A DNA stretch of 64,000 nt. Origin: Parapristionchus giblindavisi (taxonomy: Eukaryota; Nematoda; Chromadorea; Rhabditida; Diplogasteridae). The notes under the pieces are model-generated. The model was not told the origin of the DNA, made no database searches, and was given only the letters and a program-made list of their open reading frames with translations. The translations under genes were made by a program, and so were the position numbers. This document shows, one piece after another, positions 13,188-27,993 of this stretch. The DNA is taken from assembly GCA_943737045.1 (NCBI GenBank), contig CALSFV010000290.1, positions 310,001 through 374,000 on the forward strand, in the 5' to 3' direction. Position 1 is the first letter of the stretch, and every line of letters begins with the position of its first letter.

Positions 13188-13258
13188 TGATCCAGGAAAG
13201 GAATAAAGCTGATCTTTTGAATCAATGTAGGCAACACATCAAAGAATACAAACATACG
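13188..13258 (-). other. possible orphan exon, repeated inverted at 16852-16925
   Basis: On the minus strand a short open stretch reads MFVFFDVLPTLIQKISF and ends at a GT-type donor. A diverged copy on the plus strand at about 16852-16925 reads MLVFLDELPTLTQKISF. The reading frame is kept in both copies although about 15% of bases differ, which suggests an exon fragment. Similarity continues some 40 bp upstream, so a non-coding repeat is also possible. I do not recognise the protein. Confidence 0.3.
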
Positions 13259-13466
13259 ATGTTGGTATAATTAAATTAGTTCACAGTCGCATAGTGATGA
13301 ATACACTTTTTAAACACGTATATGCAGTTAGTTATTTAGTGACATATTTTTTAAATAGATTTAAAGAGAGACTTGTTCAATTACTCCATTCCTAAAGTGT
13401 TCCGCTATAGATCCACCCCTATACATACATTCCCATACCCTCGCAGTGCGAGGATTGACCCCACAG

Positions 13467-14906
13467 ATCACGCCCGTCACGAGAGAATTGAGATGAGAGT
13501 GGGAATGAGTAAAAATGGTGAAATGAGTTAGGACCATTTTGGACATCCCTAGGCATGCCCTACCAGAACCCAAAGTCTCATTGTTCAATTTTCATTTTGG
13601 GGCTCAATACACCCGTTCGGTAAGGTGAAGTCCCAACTTTGAGCACGAATTTCTCGCTTCTGGTGCGTTTTAGCGGAAAAGTGTCACAAGAGTGACCCCG
13701 CTCTTTTTTCTTGCTCTATCGATCTAAACAAACCAGAGGTCATGAAAATGATTCTGAACATAGCTTCACTTCGAAGCAAATAACTCAAAAATTTAGGGAA
13801 AGGGGGTGATCTACTTCCAGTATGTTATTAAGTTGTTCATGCGCTTTCGAATGAGTGGTTTGCGAAAAAAATACGTTAATGCGTTCGTATGGTTCATAAC
13901 CTTGGAAATTTCCTGATGATTTGAAGTCATTTTCGCCCAACCACAATCTCTCGATTCACACACTCTCTCGCAGGTGAGTGAAAGAAATACAAGGAAGAGA
14001 AAGGGAGAAAACAATATGTTTCATTCCGCACCGCGCGCTCGAGACCGTGCGGTGAAGAATGGAATGGAATGGAATGAAAAGGAATGGGCGAGAGAGTGTG
14101 TAAAACGAGAGATGGCGAAAATGACTTCAAATCATCAAGAAATTTCCAAGGGGATGAACCATACGAACGCATTAACGTATTTTTTTTCGCAAACCACTCA
14201 TTCGAAAGCGCATGAACAACTTAATAACATACTGGAAGGAGATCACCCCCTTTTCCTAAATTTTTGAGTTATTTGCTTCGAAGTAAAGCTATGTTCAGAA
14301 TCATTTTCATGACTTCTGGTTTGTTTAGATCGATAGATCAAGAAAAAGAGCGGGGTCACTCTTGTGATACTTTTCCGCTAAAACGCACCAGAAGCGAGAA
14401 ATTCGTGCTCAAAGTTGAGACTTCACCTTACCGAACCGGTGTATTGAGCCCCAAAATGAAAATTGAACAATGAGACTTTGGGTTCTGGTAGGGCATGCCT
14501 AGAGATTAGAGATCCGCAAACGTGCATTTGAACGACCGGTTCGGTATGGTTCGATATTAAAATGAAGAAAAGTCATTCAGCCGATTTTGATAAATAATAC
14601 CGTGCAATGTCGTGCATTGGGGTATCACTTTGAAGTCATTTTCAGGCCTTATATCGGTTGTTTTTAACCGGTAATTCAATGGAAATAAATGAGAATGAGT
14701 CGACTGCGCGTCTTTGCGCGAATAATTTTTTAATTATCATAGTAATACCGTGCGCACGATATTACATTCATTAATTAGTGAGAAATCATTTCTGAACGAC
14801 CGCACGTTTGCGGATCTCTACTAGAGATGTCCAAAAATGGTTTCACCATTTTTGCTTCATTCCGAAAAATAGCCATTTTTTTCAATTCTCTCGTGACGGG
14901 CGTGAG
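13467..14906. mobile_element. foldback element, TCACGCCYGTCACGAGA family, copy 2
   Basis: It starts TCACGCCCGTCACGAGAG and ends with the inverse CTCTCGTGACGGGCGTGA. Its arms match those of the copy at 12225-13068, including the GGGCATGCC and ATCGATCTAAACAAACCAGA segments. It is longer because another element with its own 8-bp target duplication (14507-14820) has landed in the right arm. Short open frames across it are by-products of the arms. Confidence 0.85.
14507..14820. mobile_element. hAT-like MITE nested in foldback element, exact 8-bp TSD
   Basis: A 314-bp element with termini TAGAGATCCGCAAACGTGC and the inverse GCACGTTTGCGGATCTCTA. The 8-mer CTAGAGAT occurs at 14499-14506 and again at 14821-14828. 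The uninterrupted site can be seen in the other foldback copy as GCATGCCTCGAGATGTCC. It belongs to the same family as 7595-8508. Confidence 0.9.
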
Positions 14907-17750
14907 ATATGTCCCATTTTAGGCCACTTGATAAAAAAGGAAAGCTAAAATGAAGATTTTTAAGCGAAATGAATTTTGTGAATCGACCCACCCTATTTCG
15001 AGAATCGATCCACTATATAAAAATAAAAGGCGAGGGCACCGAAAATGTATGACGGTCATCGTTTTTTTCGTTTCCTAGGGATTACAGAGAGGGCTCAACA
15101 TACATTTTTGTTCAACTCACATATGTATACTCACATATGTATCCCTATAGGGACCGCATTGTGGTAATTTCGAAAGTACAGTAAAATTATATTTTTATCA
15201 TTTTTCGACGTAATCGATGATGCCGATTCTAATGGAAAACAAGAATAAACACAAAAATAAATTTTAATAATAGAAAACTGTGCTTAATTAATAGTCGCTT
15301 ATGTTAGGAAAACTACAGTATATCACGTTGGAGTTGTGTCATGCGGTGGGTCACGTGATATATTTATTCTGTCGAATATCGATTAGTTGATTATTTTTTG
15401 CATTTTAACGCTTTCCATAGTGTAAAGATATTGTTCAGACCATCATAAAACAAAAACAGAAGCTTTCTTCATTAAATAAATGCTTTATTTCACAAAAATC
15501 ATCGTAATGGTCGACTTCTTTTCGCAGCATGTTTCTCAAATTCCACAACCGATACAGCATCAAACGTGATACCAGGTTGAAGCCTAGTACCTGACGGTTC
15601 GAATGCTGAATTGCTCGTGATTAGTACACTTCAAAAATTGAGGAAATATCGATCATAAATACAAAAGATTAGCGAAAAAACGGAATCGACTTCGTTTAGA
15701 GGCATTTATGGACCACTTACACAGCCTACCCAGCATCAACCATAGTATTAAGAGGAAGTCTAGGGTCAGGCACGGCGGTTCAATGAAGAGAAATCCCTAC
15801 ATTTAACTTTGGCTTGAAGCCTCTTGCATTACGAAAAATCGGCAAAGTTGATTTGCACTGGGCGGGATTCGAACCTACGAGGTTCGGATAGATACACAAA
15901 AGCTCTACCCACTAAGCCATATCGGCATGTCTCGCGAATCGTAAAACTCGATGATAGGTCTGGTCAGAAGCGAGCGCCCAGATACACCGTAGTCAACTTT
16001 CGCGCTGGGAGAACCTAGATGTTTTAGTGCTTATCATCACTCAGTTTGCGATACTTTCTTTTTCCGGCAAGAGCTTCTTAGTTACTATCATTGAGCGGCC
16101 GTGTCAGGAGAAACGTATAATATATAGGTTGTTCATAACGGAGTTCAATAATAGAAGATATAGCGAAAATAAGTGGAAGAAATTTGCGAAAAACGGGGAA
16201 TCTACGGCATTTCGAGGTCTACACAAACTATATAGCGTCAAACGTAGTACTATGATGAGGCCTGTTTCAGGCGCATCGAGATATGTGTAAATCGCAGTAA
16301 ATTTATCTAAAAAATTAAGGAAGATTGGGTCAAAACAAAAAATAGTTAAAAATAAATTTGGAACCGCATCCGTGAAATAGGCATCCATACAAAAACACAG
16401 AAAGAACCACACGGTGCTCTTGCTACACATATGCAGAACTATAACGTGACTCGTAATTGTGATAACGAACCCGATTAAAAACTGGCCCGTAAAATTGGTT
16501 AATTTTCGCTTATTTTGGCAAAATAAATGATAAAGTGACCCGTTTTTTATAAGCGCGCCAATTTATAAACTGACCCGTACCCACAATGCGGGTGCTCGAA
16601 AATGTGTGGGGCTCAACCATTCAGAGGGCAGAGGCCGGATCAACGGAGTTTTATTTTTCGGGAAAACAGTTTTCCCAGAGAATGTTTTCACTAAAAATAG
16701 GTAATTCCAGGAAAACGATTTTCCGCGTACATGAAGCAAAGGATACACATAAAGAGAAAAAAAGTCGACTTTTCACTAAAGGAATTACGTGCTAAAAAGG
16801 TCTATTTCGATTGCTGCATCACTATGCAACAACGAACTGATTAATTATACCAACACGTCATGCTTGTATTCCTTGATGAGTTGCCTACATTGACTCAAAA
16901 GATCAGCTTTAGTGCTTTGCTGGATAAAAAGTTACAAAAAATGAAAGTGATCCTGACTTTGAGACGATATCAGCAATAAGGGGAATGGCATCTGATGTCG
17001 GATGTTGCCGTGATGGACGAGCAGACGACGCACACCTGAACAAGGGACAATGGACACAGTTAATCGATTAACAATGATAGATAAGCAATCAATAATAATA
17101 TGAGAGATACATCAAACAGCAACTGACCTCGCGACTCTGCGCAGACACCTCGGAATGGGCTTGAGAACGGAGCGGCAGGTTTCTACCACAACTAGAGCTG
17201 AAAGTGATACAACTTCAAACAATGTTAAACAGCATACTACGAGAAAACTCCGAGTAAATAGTTTTCAGCAAAGAGGAAGTGTCTTTTCCACGCGATAATT
17301 GAGGAGACAGAGAAGTTCTAAACGGCCAGAGTGTGCTAGAGGGCAAAGAATGTAGAAGAAGCAAAGGAGAACGAAGAAAAGAGTGTTGCTCTATGCATAG
17401 AGATATGAAATAGTGCCAGTTCATGCGCAAAAAAAAGTCGAAAGAGCTAAGACAGTAACCGAATATGGAACGAACGCACTAGAGCGACATCGTCATGAAC
17501 AAACGAGATGATTAAAAAGCATAAACGAACACTAATCAAAAGATAACTACAACCCTCGTAAATTCAGCAAAAAATGAAGCAACCACACTACGAAAACACG
17601 AGATTTCGTAAGTCCACTAATCACCGGCTTCAATCCAGGATATGATCGTAAACTAACTTTTAATAAATATATATTTTTATATTCAAAATGCGAAATTTAC
17701 CGCTCGAATTAAGTATGAATCGACAATACCCAATGTACTAAGATGCTATT
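14907..17750. other. gene-poor region with decayed repeats
   Basis: No convincing gene. About 15540-15780 and 16180-16300 share a degenerate repeat (GCATCAAACGTARTACTA, followed by AGGAAGCCTG-like text). 15855-15926 is tRNA-like. 17100-17450 has short open frames without recognisable motifs or splice structure. Confidence 0.5.
15855..15926 (-). repeat. tRNA-like sequence, probably SINE
   Basis: On the minus strand GCCGATATGGCTTAGTGGGT carries a canonical A-box and GTAGGTTCGAATCCC a canonical B-box. The spacing is tRNA-like, but the acceptor strands do not pair (GCCGATA against CCAGTGC) and no anticodon stem is clear. A tRNA-derived SINE head is the simplest reading. Confidence 0.5.
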
Positions 17751-17970
17751 ACATGAAATCAGAGTCCCAACTCTTTCATGGCGGGAGATACAGGTTTTGC
17801 GGGAATTATAAAAATAATTTGGAAAACTAATTAATTTCATGTTACAACGTGAAATTACATCGAGTACTGGCGATTGAAACCTAATTCGATTGAAAACAAA
17901 TTTATTTTTTGAATTCCTCCCTCAAAGTGTATCTCCCGCCACGAAAGAGTTGAGAACCTGATTTCACGTT
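17751..17970. mobile_element. small foldback element
   Basis: Arms of about 45 bp: ACATGAAATCAGAGTCCCAA continuing through CTCTTTCATGGCGGGAGATA on the left. The inverse, TATCTCCCGCCACGAAAGAG through TGATTTCACGT, is on the right. Total length is about 220 bp with an AT-rich centre. Non-autonomous, superfamily unknown. Confidence 0.75.
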
Positions 17971-18009
17971 ATAAATTGTTGGGACATTGAAGACTGCCGA
18001 TAGATACCT

Positions 18010-18477
18010 ATCGTACATGTAAAAATAGTTGTATCATGAACGGTGTGAATGGATCTGAACGGATCAGGCCGATCAAACGGGATTGCGAGCGAGAAGGTCA
18101 TTTTCGTTATTTTTCTTTCTTTTCATTGTTTTTCTTTCCTTCGAATTTACTGTATTGAAAGAAATCACGCCAAAATATTGCCATTTAGCAAAAATCATTG
18201 CTTTACAAATGAATAAATTGTTCCGATTATACGCTGAATAAATGGTCAATTTTGGTTCATTGGAGCAATTTATTCCTCGCGAAAATGATGATTTTTGTTA
18301 AATGGCAATATTTTGGCCTAATGTATTTCAATATAGTAGATTCGATGAAAAGAAAAACAATGAAAAGAAAGAAAAAGAACGAAAATGGCCGGCTCGCTCA
18401 CAATCCCGTTTGATCGGCCTGATCCGTTCAGATCCATTCACACCGTTCATGATACAACTATTTTTACATGTACGATA
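18010..18477. mobile_element. foldback element, ATCGTACATGTAAAAATAG family
   Basis: The left end ATCGTACATGTAAAAATAG is inverted at the right end (CTATTTTTACATGTACGAT). The arms remain matched for about 110 bp (for example GATCAGGCCGATCAAACGGG against its complement) and pair more loosely toward the centre. No coding potential. Confidence 0.85.
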
Positions 18478-18829
18478 ATTCGATCGAAAACAAATTTTAA
18501 AAAAATGAGTTGACAATGAGATCCTGACAGTGAGATACAAAGTGACAGAGACAGAGAGAACGTCCGTGTTCCATTACGGCTGTTCCAGAATGTCGTACTT
18601 CCTCTGAAAAAATAATGAATAGCAGAACCACACAGTGACAAAATAGAATACAAATAATAAATGTAACGAAAACAACATCGTTTAGTTGAAAAAAAAAACT
18701 GGGATCGCGTTAATGGCGGCATGGCGTAACACGAAAATTGCAAGCAAACATTGCCTGCTCACACTGATACCATTATATGGCTTTCGGTGAAACGACTCGA
18801 CTTGCGAAAAAGTTAAGCGAATAATTTTG

Positions 18830-19095
18830 TTTGAAGTGGGGCTGTTATTTTAGTTCCAAAATTTTAGCCAAACTTTGGCTAAACTTTAGCTAAAATTTTA
18901 GCCAAAGTTTGGCTAAAGTTTAGAACTAAAATAACAGCCCCACTTCGAACAAATTTAGGGCCAACTACCAAATTATTGGCCAGACTTCAGCTAAAATATT
19001 AGCCAAAGTTTGGCTAAAATTTAGGACTAAAATAACAGCCCCACTTCGAACAAATTTAGGGCCAACTACCAAATTATTGGCCACCCTAAAATAGC
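18830..19095. repeat. inverted and direct copies of AATAATTTGGT/TTGGCCC repeat
   Basis: The motif ACTAAAATAACAGCCCCACT followed by TCGAACAAATTTAGGGCCAA is present twice as direct repeats. An inverted piece at 18836-18858 forms a hairpin with the first copy. It is the same repeat family as the satellite at 11100-12045, in opposite orientation. Confidence 0.7.
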
Positions 19096-19099
19096 GGAG

Positions 19100-21873
19100 A
19101 TTAGGTATTGCATCAAACACGGTCCAATCAGTATTTGCCACGAAAGAAGCGCGAATGATCCGAGACTTAGATATCCAATATCTCTTGCGATCTTGGGCAG
19201 TGAGTGGAAGTGCACGCCGAAAAGAGCGTTGATAAACAGGGGGGGTGACATTTCCGCAACCGACATTTCCGCAACCGACATTTCCGCAACGGCATTTCCG
19301 CAACCGACATTTCCGCAACGGGGAATAACTCGGCTCGTCGGGGTCCTAGAACCATGGGATGGGTATCATTGTGATCAGCATCGGTAACACTATCATGTCA
19401 CATATTGATCTTTGATCTTTGCTAACTCCGCTACATTTTTGCAATGAGGCGTGATTTCGCTCAAAATCATTCAAGACGAGCGGGAAGGGTATCGTTCGAC
19501 TCCTCATCACCTGTATATATCCAACCAATAATTGACCTTTGATCTTTTCCAACTCGGCCTCACATCGGTAACGAGAACCATCAGTCCGAAGTCGGTACCA
19601 TATCCGGAACCATGTGAAACCGAGGTCCTTAAATGGATGTAACGCTCGAATGTTAATGCAGGGTGGAGCCTTGCATCGCCTCCCTTAATGTGGTTTGCCG
19701 ACCGCCAAAGAGCCCCTCAGAGGTCTCTCAACTTGCTTTCAAGACCCTCGCGACACGCGCACACGCTTCCACGCGATGATGAGCTACCGTAATCTACCGT
19801 AACCCGGTTCGGTGGGTCAGATCAAGTGCCATGGGTCAGATTTCACTAAAAATTGTCTGAATAGCCGCTACGTGTGCAATATCATTATTAGCTATGGCGG
19901 ACTACCGTAATCTACCGTAACCCGGTTCGGTGGGTCAGATCAAGTGCCATGGGTCAGATTTCACTAAAAATAGTCTGAATTGCCGCTACGTGTGCAATAT
20001 CATTATTAGCTATTGCGGACTATCGTAATCTACCGTAACCCGGTTCTGTGGGTCAGATCAAGTGCGATGGGTCAGATTTCAGTATAAATTGTCCAAATGG
20101 TCACTATGTGCGCGGTATGGTTATGAGTTATTTTAAACTACCGTAATATACCGTAACCCGGTTCGGTGGGTCAGATCAAGTGCCATGGGTCAGATTTCAC
20201 TAAAAATAGTCTGAATTGCCGCTACGTGTGCAATATCATTATTAGCTATGGCGGACTACCGTAATCTACCGTAACCCGGTTCGGTTGGTCATGTCAAGTG
20301 CGGTGGGTCAGATTTCACTAAAAATTGTCAGAATGGCCACTACGTGTGCTTTACAGTAATTGACAACAGTTCATAACTGTTTCGCACACATATTGGTCAT
20401 TCCGACAACTTTTAGAGAGATCTGACCCATCGCACTTGATCTGACCCACCGAACAGGGTTATGGTAGATTACGGTAGTTTGCAATAGCTCATACTGATAG
20501 CGCACACATAGTGACCATTTGGAGAATTTATATTGAAATCTGACCCATCGCACTTGATCCGACTCACCGAACCGGGTTACGGTATATTACGGTAGTTTAC
20601 AATAACTCATAACCATACCGCGCACATAGTGACCATTTGGACAATTTATACTGAAATCTGACCCACCGCACTTAATCTGACCCGCCGAACTGGGTTACGG
20701 TATATTACGGTAGTTTACAATAACTCATAACCATACCGCGCACATAGTGACCATTTGGACAATTTATACTGAAATCTGACCCATCGCACTTGATCTGACC
20801 CACCGAACCGGGTTACGGTAGATTACGGTAGTCCGCCATAGCTAATAATGATATTGCACACGTAGCGGCTATTCAGACAATTTTTAGTGAAATCTGACCC
20901 ATGGCACTTGATCTGACCCACCAAACCGGGTTACGGTAGATTACGGTAGCTCATCATCGCGTGGAAGCGTGTGCGCGTGTCGCGAGGGTCTTGAAAGCAA
21001 GTTGAGAGACCTGGGTCTCTGAGGGGCTCTTTGGCGGTCGGCAAACCACATCAAGGGAGGCGATGCAAGGTTCCACCCTGCATTAATATTCGAGAGTTAC
21101 ATCCATTTTAGGACCTCGGTTTCACATGGTTCCGGATATGGTACCGACTTCGGACTGATGGTTCTCGTCGCCGATGTGAGGCCGAGTTGGAAAAGATCAA
21201 AGGTCAATTATTGGTTGGATATATACAGGTGATGAGGAGTCGAACGATACCCTTCCCGCTCGTCTTGAATGATTTTGAGCGAAATCACGCCTCATTGCAA
21301 AAATGTAGCGGAGTTAGCAAAGATCAAAGATTAATATGTGACATGATAGTGTTACCGATGCTGATCACAATGATACCCATCCCATGGTTCTAGGACCCCG
21401 ACGAGCCGAGTTATTCCCCGTTGCGGAAATGTCGGTTGCGGAAATGTCGGTTGCGGAAATGTCGGTTGCGGAAATGCCGTTGCGGAAATGTCACCCCCCC
21501 GATAAACACGCCTTCGCTGTAAATATGCGCCTGAAATGTCGGTTTTTATGGGTTTTCTTCAAAAGGCATATCCTGCTACTCAATTTATATCTATGTCGAG
21601 AGTATTCTGTGATCCATTATTTTTGCTTTATAAACCTGTATTGCTTCATGCTAAGAATGTCGATAAATAGAAACGAAAACCAACCGATTGTGTATAAGCA
21701 ATAACTGCGCTGTAGGCGAATCCGTAAGCATTTGCAATGATCAGAACCACTCGATACGAGTTGGCTCTGTTGTTCGTGAGTCGAATGATTTTGCGGAGAA
21801 GAAGACAGTTCATGGATAGACCGAGCAAACCCAGTGCACCGCACAGAAGACGAGCAACTACGTCCAATTCCAT
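19100..21873 (-). pseudogene. str-type chemoreceptor 5' exons, interrupted by a foldback element
   Basis: The first exon, 21685-21873, starts at an ATG and encodes MELDVVARLLCGALG, helix 1, a basic loop (RKIIRLTNNRANSYR) and helix 2 (VVLIIANAYGFAYS). This is the N-terminal layout of nematode Str-like receptors. A 15-nt exon at 21636-21650 may follow, although the 34-nt intron before it is short. The next exon begins at 21530 after a TTTCAG acceptor (AHIYSEGVF). It runs into a transposable element at 21500 and continues, in the same frame, at 19230 (NALFGVHFHSLPKIARDIGY, then a helix-3-like stretch). Frame continuity across the 8-bp target duplication shows the element broke a coding exon. The gene is probably dead unless the element is spliced out. 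Downstream exons could be those at 9299-10999. Confidence 0.6.
19239..21500. mobile_element. 2.26-kb foldback transposable element with exact 8-bp TSD
   Basis: The termini are perfect inverted repeats starting GGGGGGGTGACATTTCCGCA. The 8-mer GATAAACA lies at 19231-19238 and again at 21501-21508. Each arm starts with 15-bp direct repeats of GACATTTCCGCAACC. About 500 bp of near-identical arm follows. Toward the centre lie about five copies of a 118-120-bp repeat containing TAACCCGGTTCGGTGGGTCA, direct in the left arm and inverted in the right. The centre is near 20360. No transposase frame is present. Such architecture is like Drosophila FB/Galileo elements, but class cannot be settled from ends alone. 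Confidence 0.93.
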
Positions 21874-21894
21874 TGAGCTGAACGAGCTGACGGT

Positions 21895-22007
21895 TTAAAG
21901 GCACAGCACAAGCTAATTTGACTCTCCGCATTGGCAATACTCTCTCGCAAGCAAAGAAAGCGAGGGAGTATTGACAGAGCGGAGAGTTTCAAATCAGCTT
22001 GGGGTGT
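21895..22007. mobile_element. MITE-1 hairpin copy (GAGCTAATTTTACTCTCCGC family)
   Basis: A short element of about 110 bp whose two halves are inverted copies (AGCTAATTTGACTCTCCGCA against GCGGAGAGTTTCAAATCAGC). The centre is GCTCTCTCG/CGAGAGAG-like. It lies just upstream of the first str-type exon. Family members recur many times between here and the window end. Confidence 0.85.
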
Positions 22008-22200
22008 CAATCGACAGACCAAACAACAAATATGTTTCACTCCATTATTATAATCGGAAAGATGGCGTTAGGTGTAATAGATATTCACCGTTGCTGCAAA
22101 AATAAAACAACTTATTTATAATTTTAGTTGCACATGGATTGAATTTTATGCGCTTATTTCATCGTTGAAACACCCTAGTGTTGTAAAAGGAAAAGGTAAA

Positions 22201-22330
22201 TGTAAAGCCCGTTATTCAAGGCACATGAAGTCCTGCGGGTGATCACTGCTACGCCAGTGATATTTTAAGGCTAATTCAGTCCGCAGGGCCTAATCTCTTC
22301 TTCGGACCTAATTCTCCTACTACTTCGTGC
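22201..22330 (+). repeat. dispersed repeat, AAGGCACATGAAGTCCTGCG family
   Basis: The stretch from CAAGGCACATGAAGTCCTGC to CTAATCTCTTCTTCGGACCT is repeated at 23165-23270, with an inverted piece near 34750-34810. Internal GATCACTGCTACGCCAGTGAT is a small hairpin. It is probably part of a mobile element. Confidence 0.7.
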
Positions 22331-22608
22331 ATTCGGTGAAGAAATACGATAGGAAATACGAATCAGAAAACAGCAAATGAGATTCGTGATTCATCCCTGG
22401 AACGCTTTTGGAGATACATATATAGCAAACGTGTTCAATAGCGATAATGAGCATCAATGCCGTCACAGTGTCTAGAACTCATTTCGCAATATATTTTAAT
22501 ATCAAATTGAAAAAATCTGGGTAGCAATATTTTTCTTTCGTTGGTGACGTTGTGCTATTGACTCTCTTGCAGAAAACTACCACTCGTGTGCTGGATGATG
22601 GTTGCCTA

Positions 22609-22778
22609 CACTGAGAGCAAACTTACCCAAATATGGGTAATAGATTTGCCACACATTCGGGCAAATGGTAGCCCAAAAACCACCGATTTGCCCATATACA
22701 GGCTAGCATTTGTCTGAATACGGGCAAATCGTTCGCCAACTAACGGCATTCGGGTAAATTTAATCTCTGTGTATAAAT
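22609..22778. mobile_element. MITE of the GAGAGCAAACTTACC family
   Basis: It starts CACTGAGAGCAAACTTACCC and ends GGGTAAATTTAATCTCTGTG, with TA on both flanks, suggesting a Tc1/mariner-type TA target. The interior is rich in GGGCAAATCG-like repeats. It is related to the element at 7757-8095. Confidence 0.75.
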
Positions 22779-22914
22779 CCTGACAATTGGCAATTGCCAA
22801 TTCAAACTGTTCTAAAAAATATATTAAGTGGTTCGAGGCCGATAAACTACGTGAAGGTTGCGGTGCGATCAAGAGCTATTCTACGGGAGGCTAGAGTTCT
22901 TTGAGTTGAACCAG

Positions 22915-23054
22915 TGGCCGTATGCAAGAATAATGGACAACCGTTTTCCGGGGAAATGTGACGTCATTAGCGTAGGCGGAGGATTTTTGGAAAACGCCAC
23001 CGCCTACGCTAATGACGTCACATTTTCCCGGGAAACGGTTCTTGCATATGGCCA
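22915..23054. mobile_element. MITE-5 palindrome carrying two TGACGTCA sites, copy 1
   Basis: Ends TGGCCGTATGCAAGAA and TTCTTGCATATGGCCA are inverted repeats and the arms match through AAATGTGACGTCATTAGCGT. The CRE-like octamer TGACGTCA is at 22959-22966 and 23013-23020, one per arm. A second, more diverged copy is at 38472-38622. Confidence 0.88.
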
Positions 23055-23275
23055 CAGGTGTGTCTGATAGTGATTCGATTAGATCATTCGACACACAGTC
23101 CAAAAGGAGTGGAGCATTTGCCTGCTTGGCCGGGCAGTCTGCGGAGGTAAAGGTAAAGGTACAACCCGCTAATCAAGGCACATGAAGTCCTGCGGGGGAT
23201 CACTGCTAGGCCAGTGATCTTTCATGGCTACTTCAGTCCAGAGGGCCTAATCTCTTCTTCGGACCTACTTTACCG

Positions 23276-23425
23276 GGCACTACTCTAGAACACCGGACCA
23301 GTCCAATAGTATAGCATAAAAGTGTAGAATAGTCTAGAATAAATGACTATTCTTCGTGTTTATTTCATTTTTATCATCCTTTTCTACTGGCCCGGTGTTC
23401 TGGTCCGGTGTTCTAGAGTAGTGCC
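23276..23425. mobile_element. MITE-4 palindrome, CACTACTCTAGAACACCGG family
   Basis: The left end GGCACTACTCTAGAACACCG is perfectly inverted at the right end (CGGTGTTCTAGAGTAGTGCC). A decayed relative sharing CCCGGTGTTCTGGT and GTAGTGCC is at about 25843-25955, in an intron of the PDZ gene. Confidence 0.85.
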
Positions 23426-23479
23426 GCAGTGATCACCCGCAGGACTTTGTGTGCCATGAATAAACTTAGAACTCAAAAG

Positions 23480-23757
23480 GTCATCAACTTAGAATTTGTA
23501 TGAACCCTTCATCTAGTACACGCTATCTATCATTTTTCTCAAATCGTGTTGTCCGAAAATGGAATAATTTAGATCGAACTATTGTCACATCAATCTCTCC
23601 TCAAGTGTTTAGTAATTCTATAAAGGTTGCAATCCAGTAATTGCACCTATATCGTCGCTACTTCTTGTTTTTAATATGTATTTTAATTGTTTATGAAAAA
23701 ATCCCTCGTCTCTTTTCTCCAAGATGCGATAAATATATTATTATTATTATTATAATA
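23480..23757 (+). mobile_element. 5'-truncated LINE 3' end
   Basis: In one frame this reads TRYLSFFSNRVVRKWNNLD, then SPQVFSNSIKVAIQ and a TAA. That is the C-terminal motif found at the end of many LINE reverse-transcriptase proteins. A 3' UTR and (TTA)n tail follow. The match to 47390-47600 is nearly exact and to the array copies at 84-270 more diverged. Confidence 0.8.
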
Positions 23758-23979
23758 ACGGGTTGTACCTTACCTTTACCACTTCGCCTCACTGCCTCGT
23801 TTCGCCTGCGGGAATAGAGCATAATTCCAGCAGAGAGTGATTTCGTTTACATGATTTAGCATTATCGTCTCGATCTTTGTTATCTGCACGCGGCTATAAT
23901 TTAATTTTTCTAAAAAGAAACCTTTGCAGGCAAAACATTTTCCATTCATTCATTCGCATTTTCTTCCACGATATCGGTC

Positions 23980-27993
<4,014 letters not shown>

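Larger units (their letters stand above)
23140..23780. mobile_element. composite element bounded by inverted AAAGGTACAACCCG-type ends
   Basis: The left side reads GGTAAAGGTACAACCCG and the right side CGGGTTGTACCTTACCTTTACC minus two bases, an inverted pair about 640 bp apart. Inside are the GCACATGAAGTCCTGC repeat, a palindromic MITE (23276-23425) and a LINE 3' end (23480-23757). Either this is one composite mobile unit or the end match is a coincidence of two dispersed repeats. Confidence 0.45.

Noticed and set aside
13974..14267. 97-codon plus-strand open frame as a gene
   Set aside because: It lies within the foldback element arms, with a mirror-image frame in the other arm.
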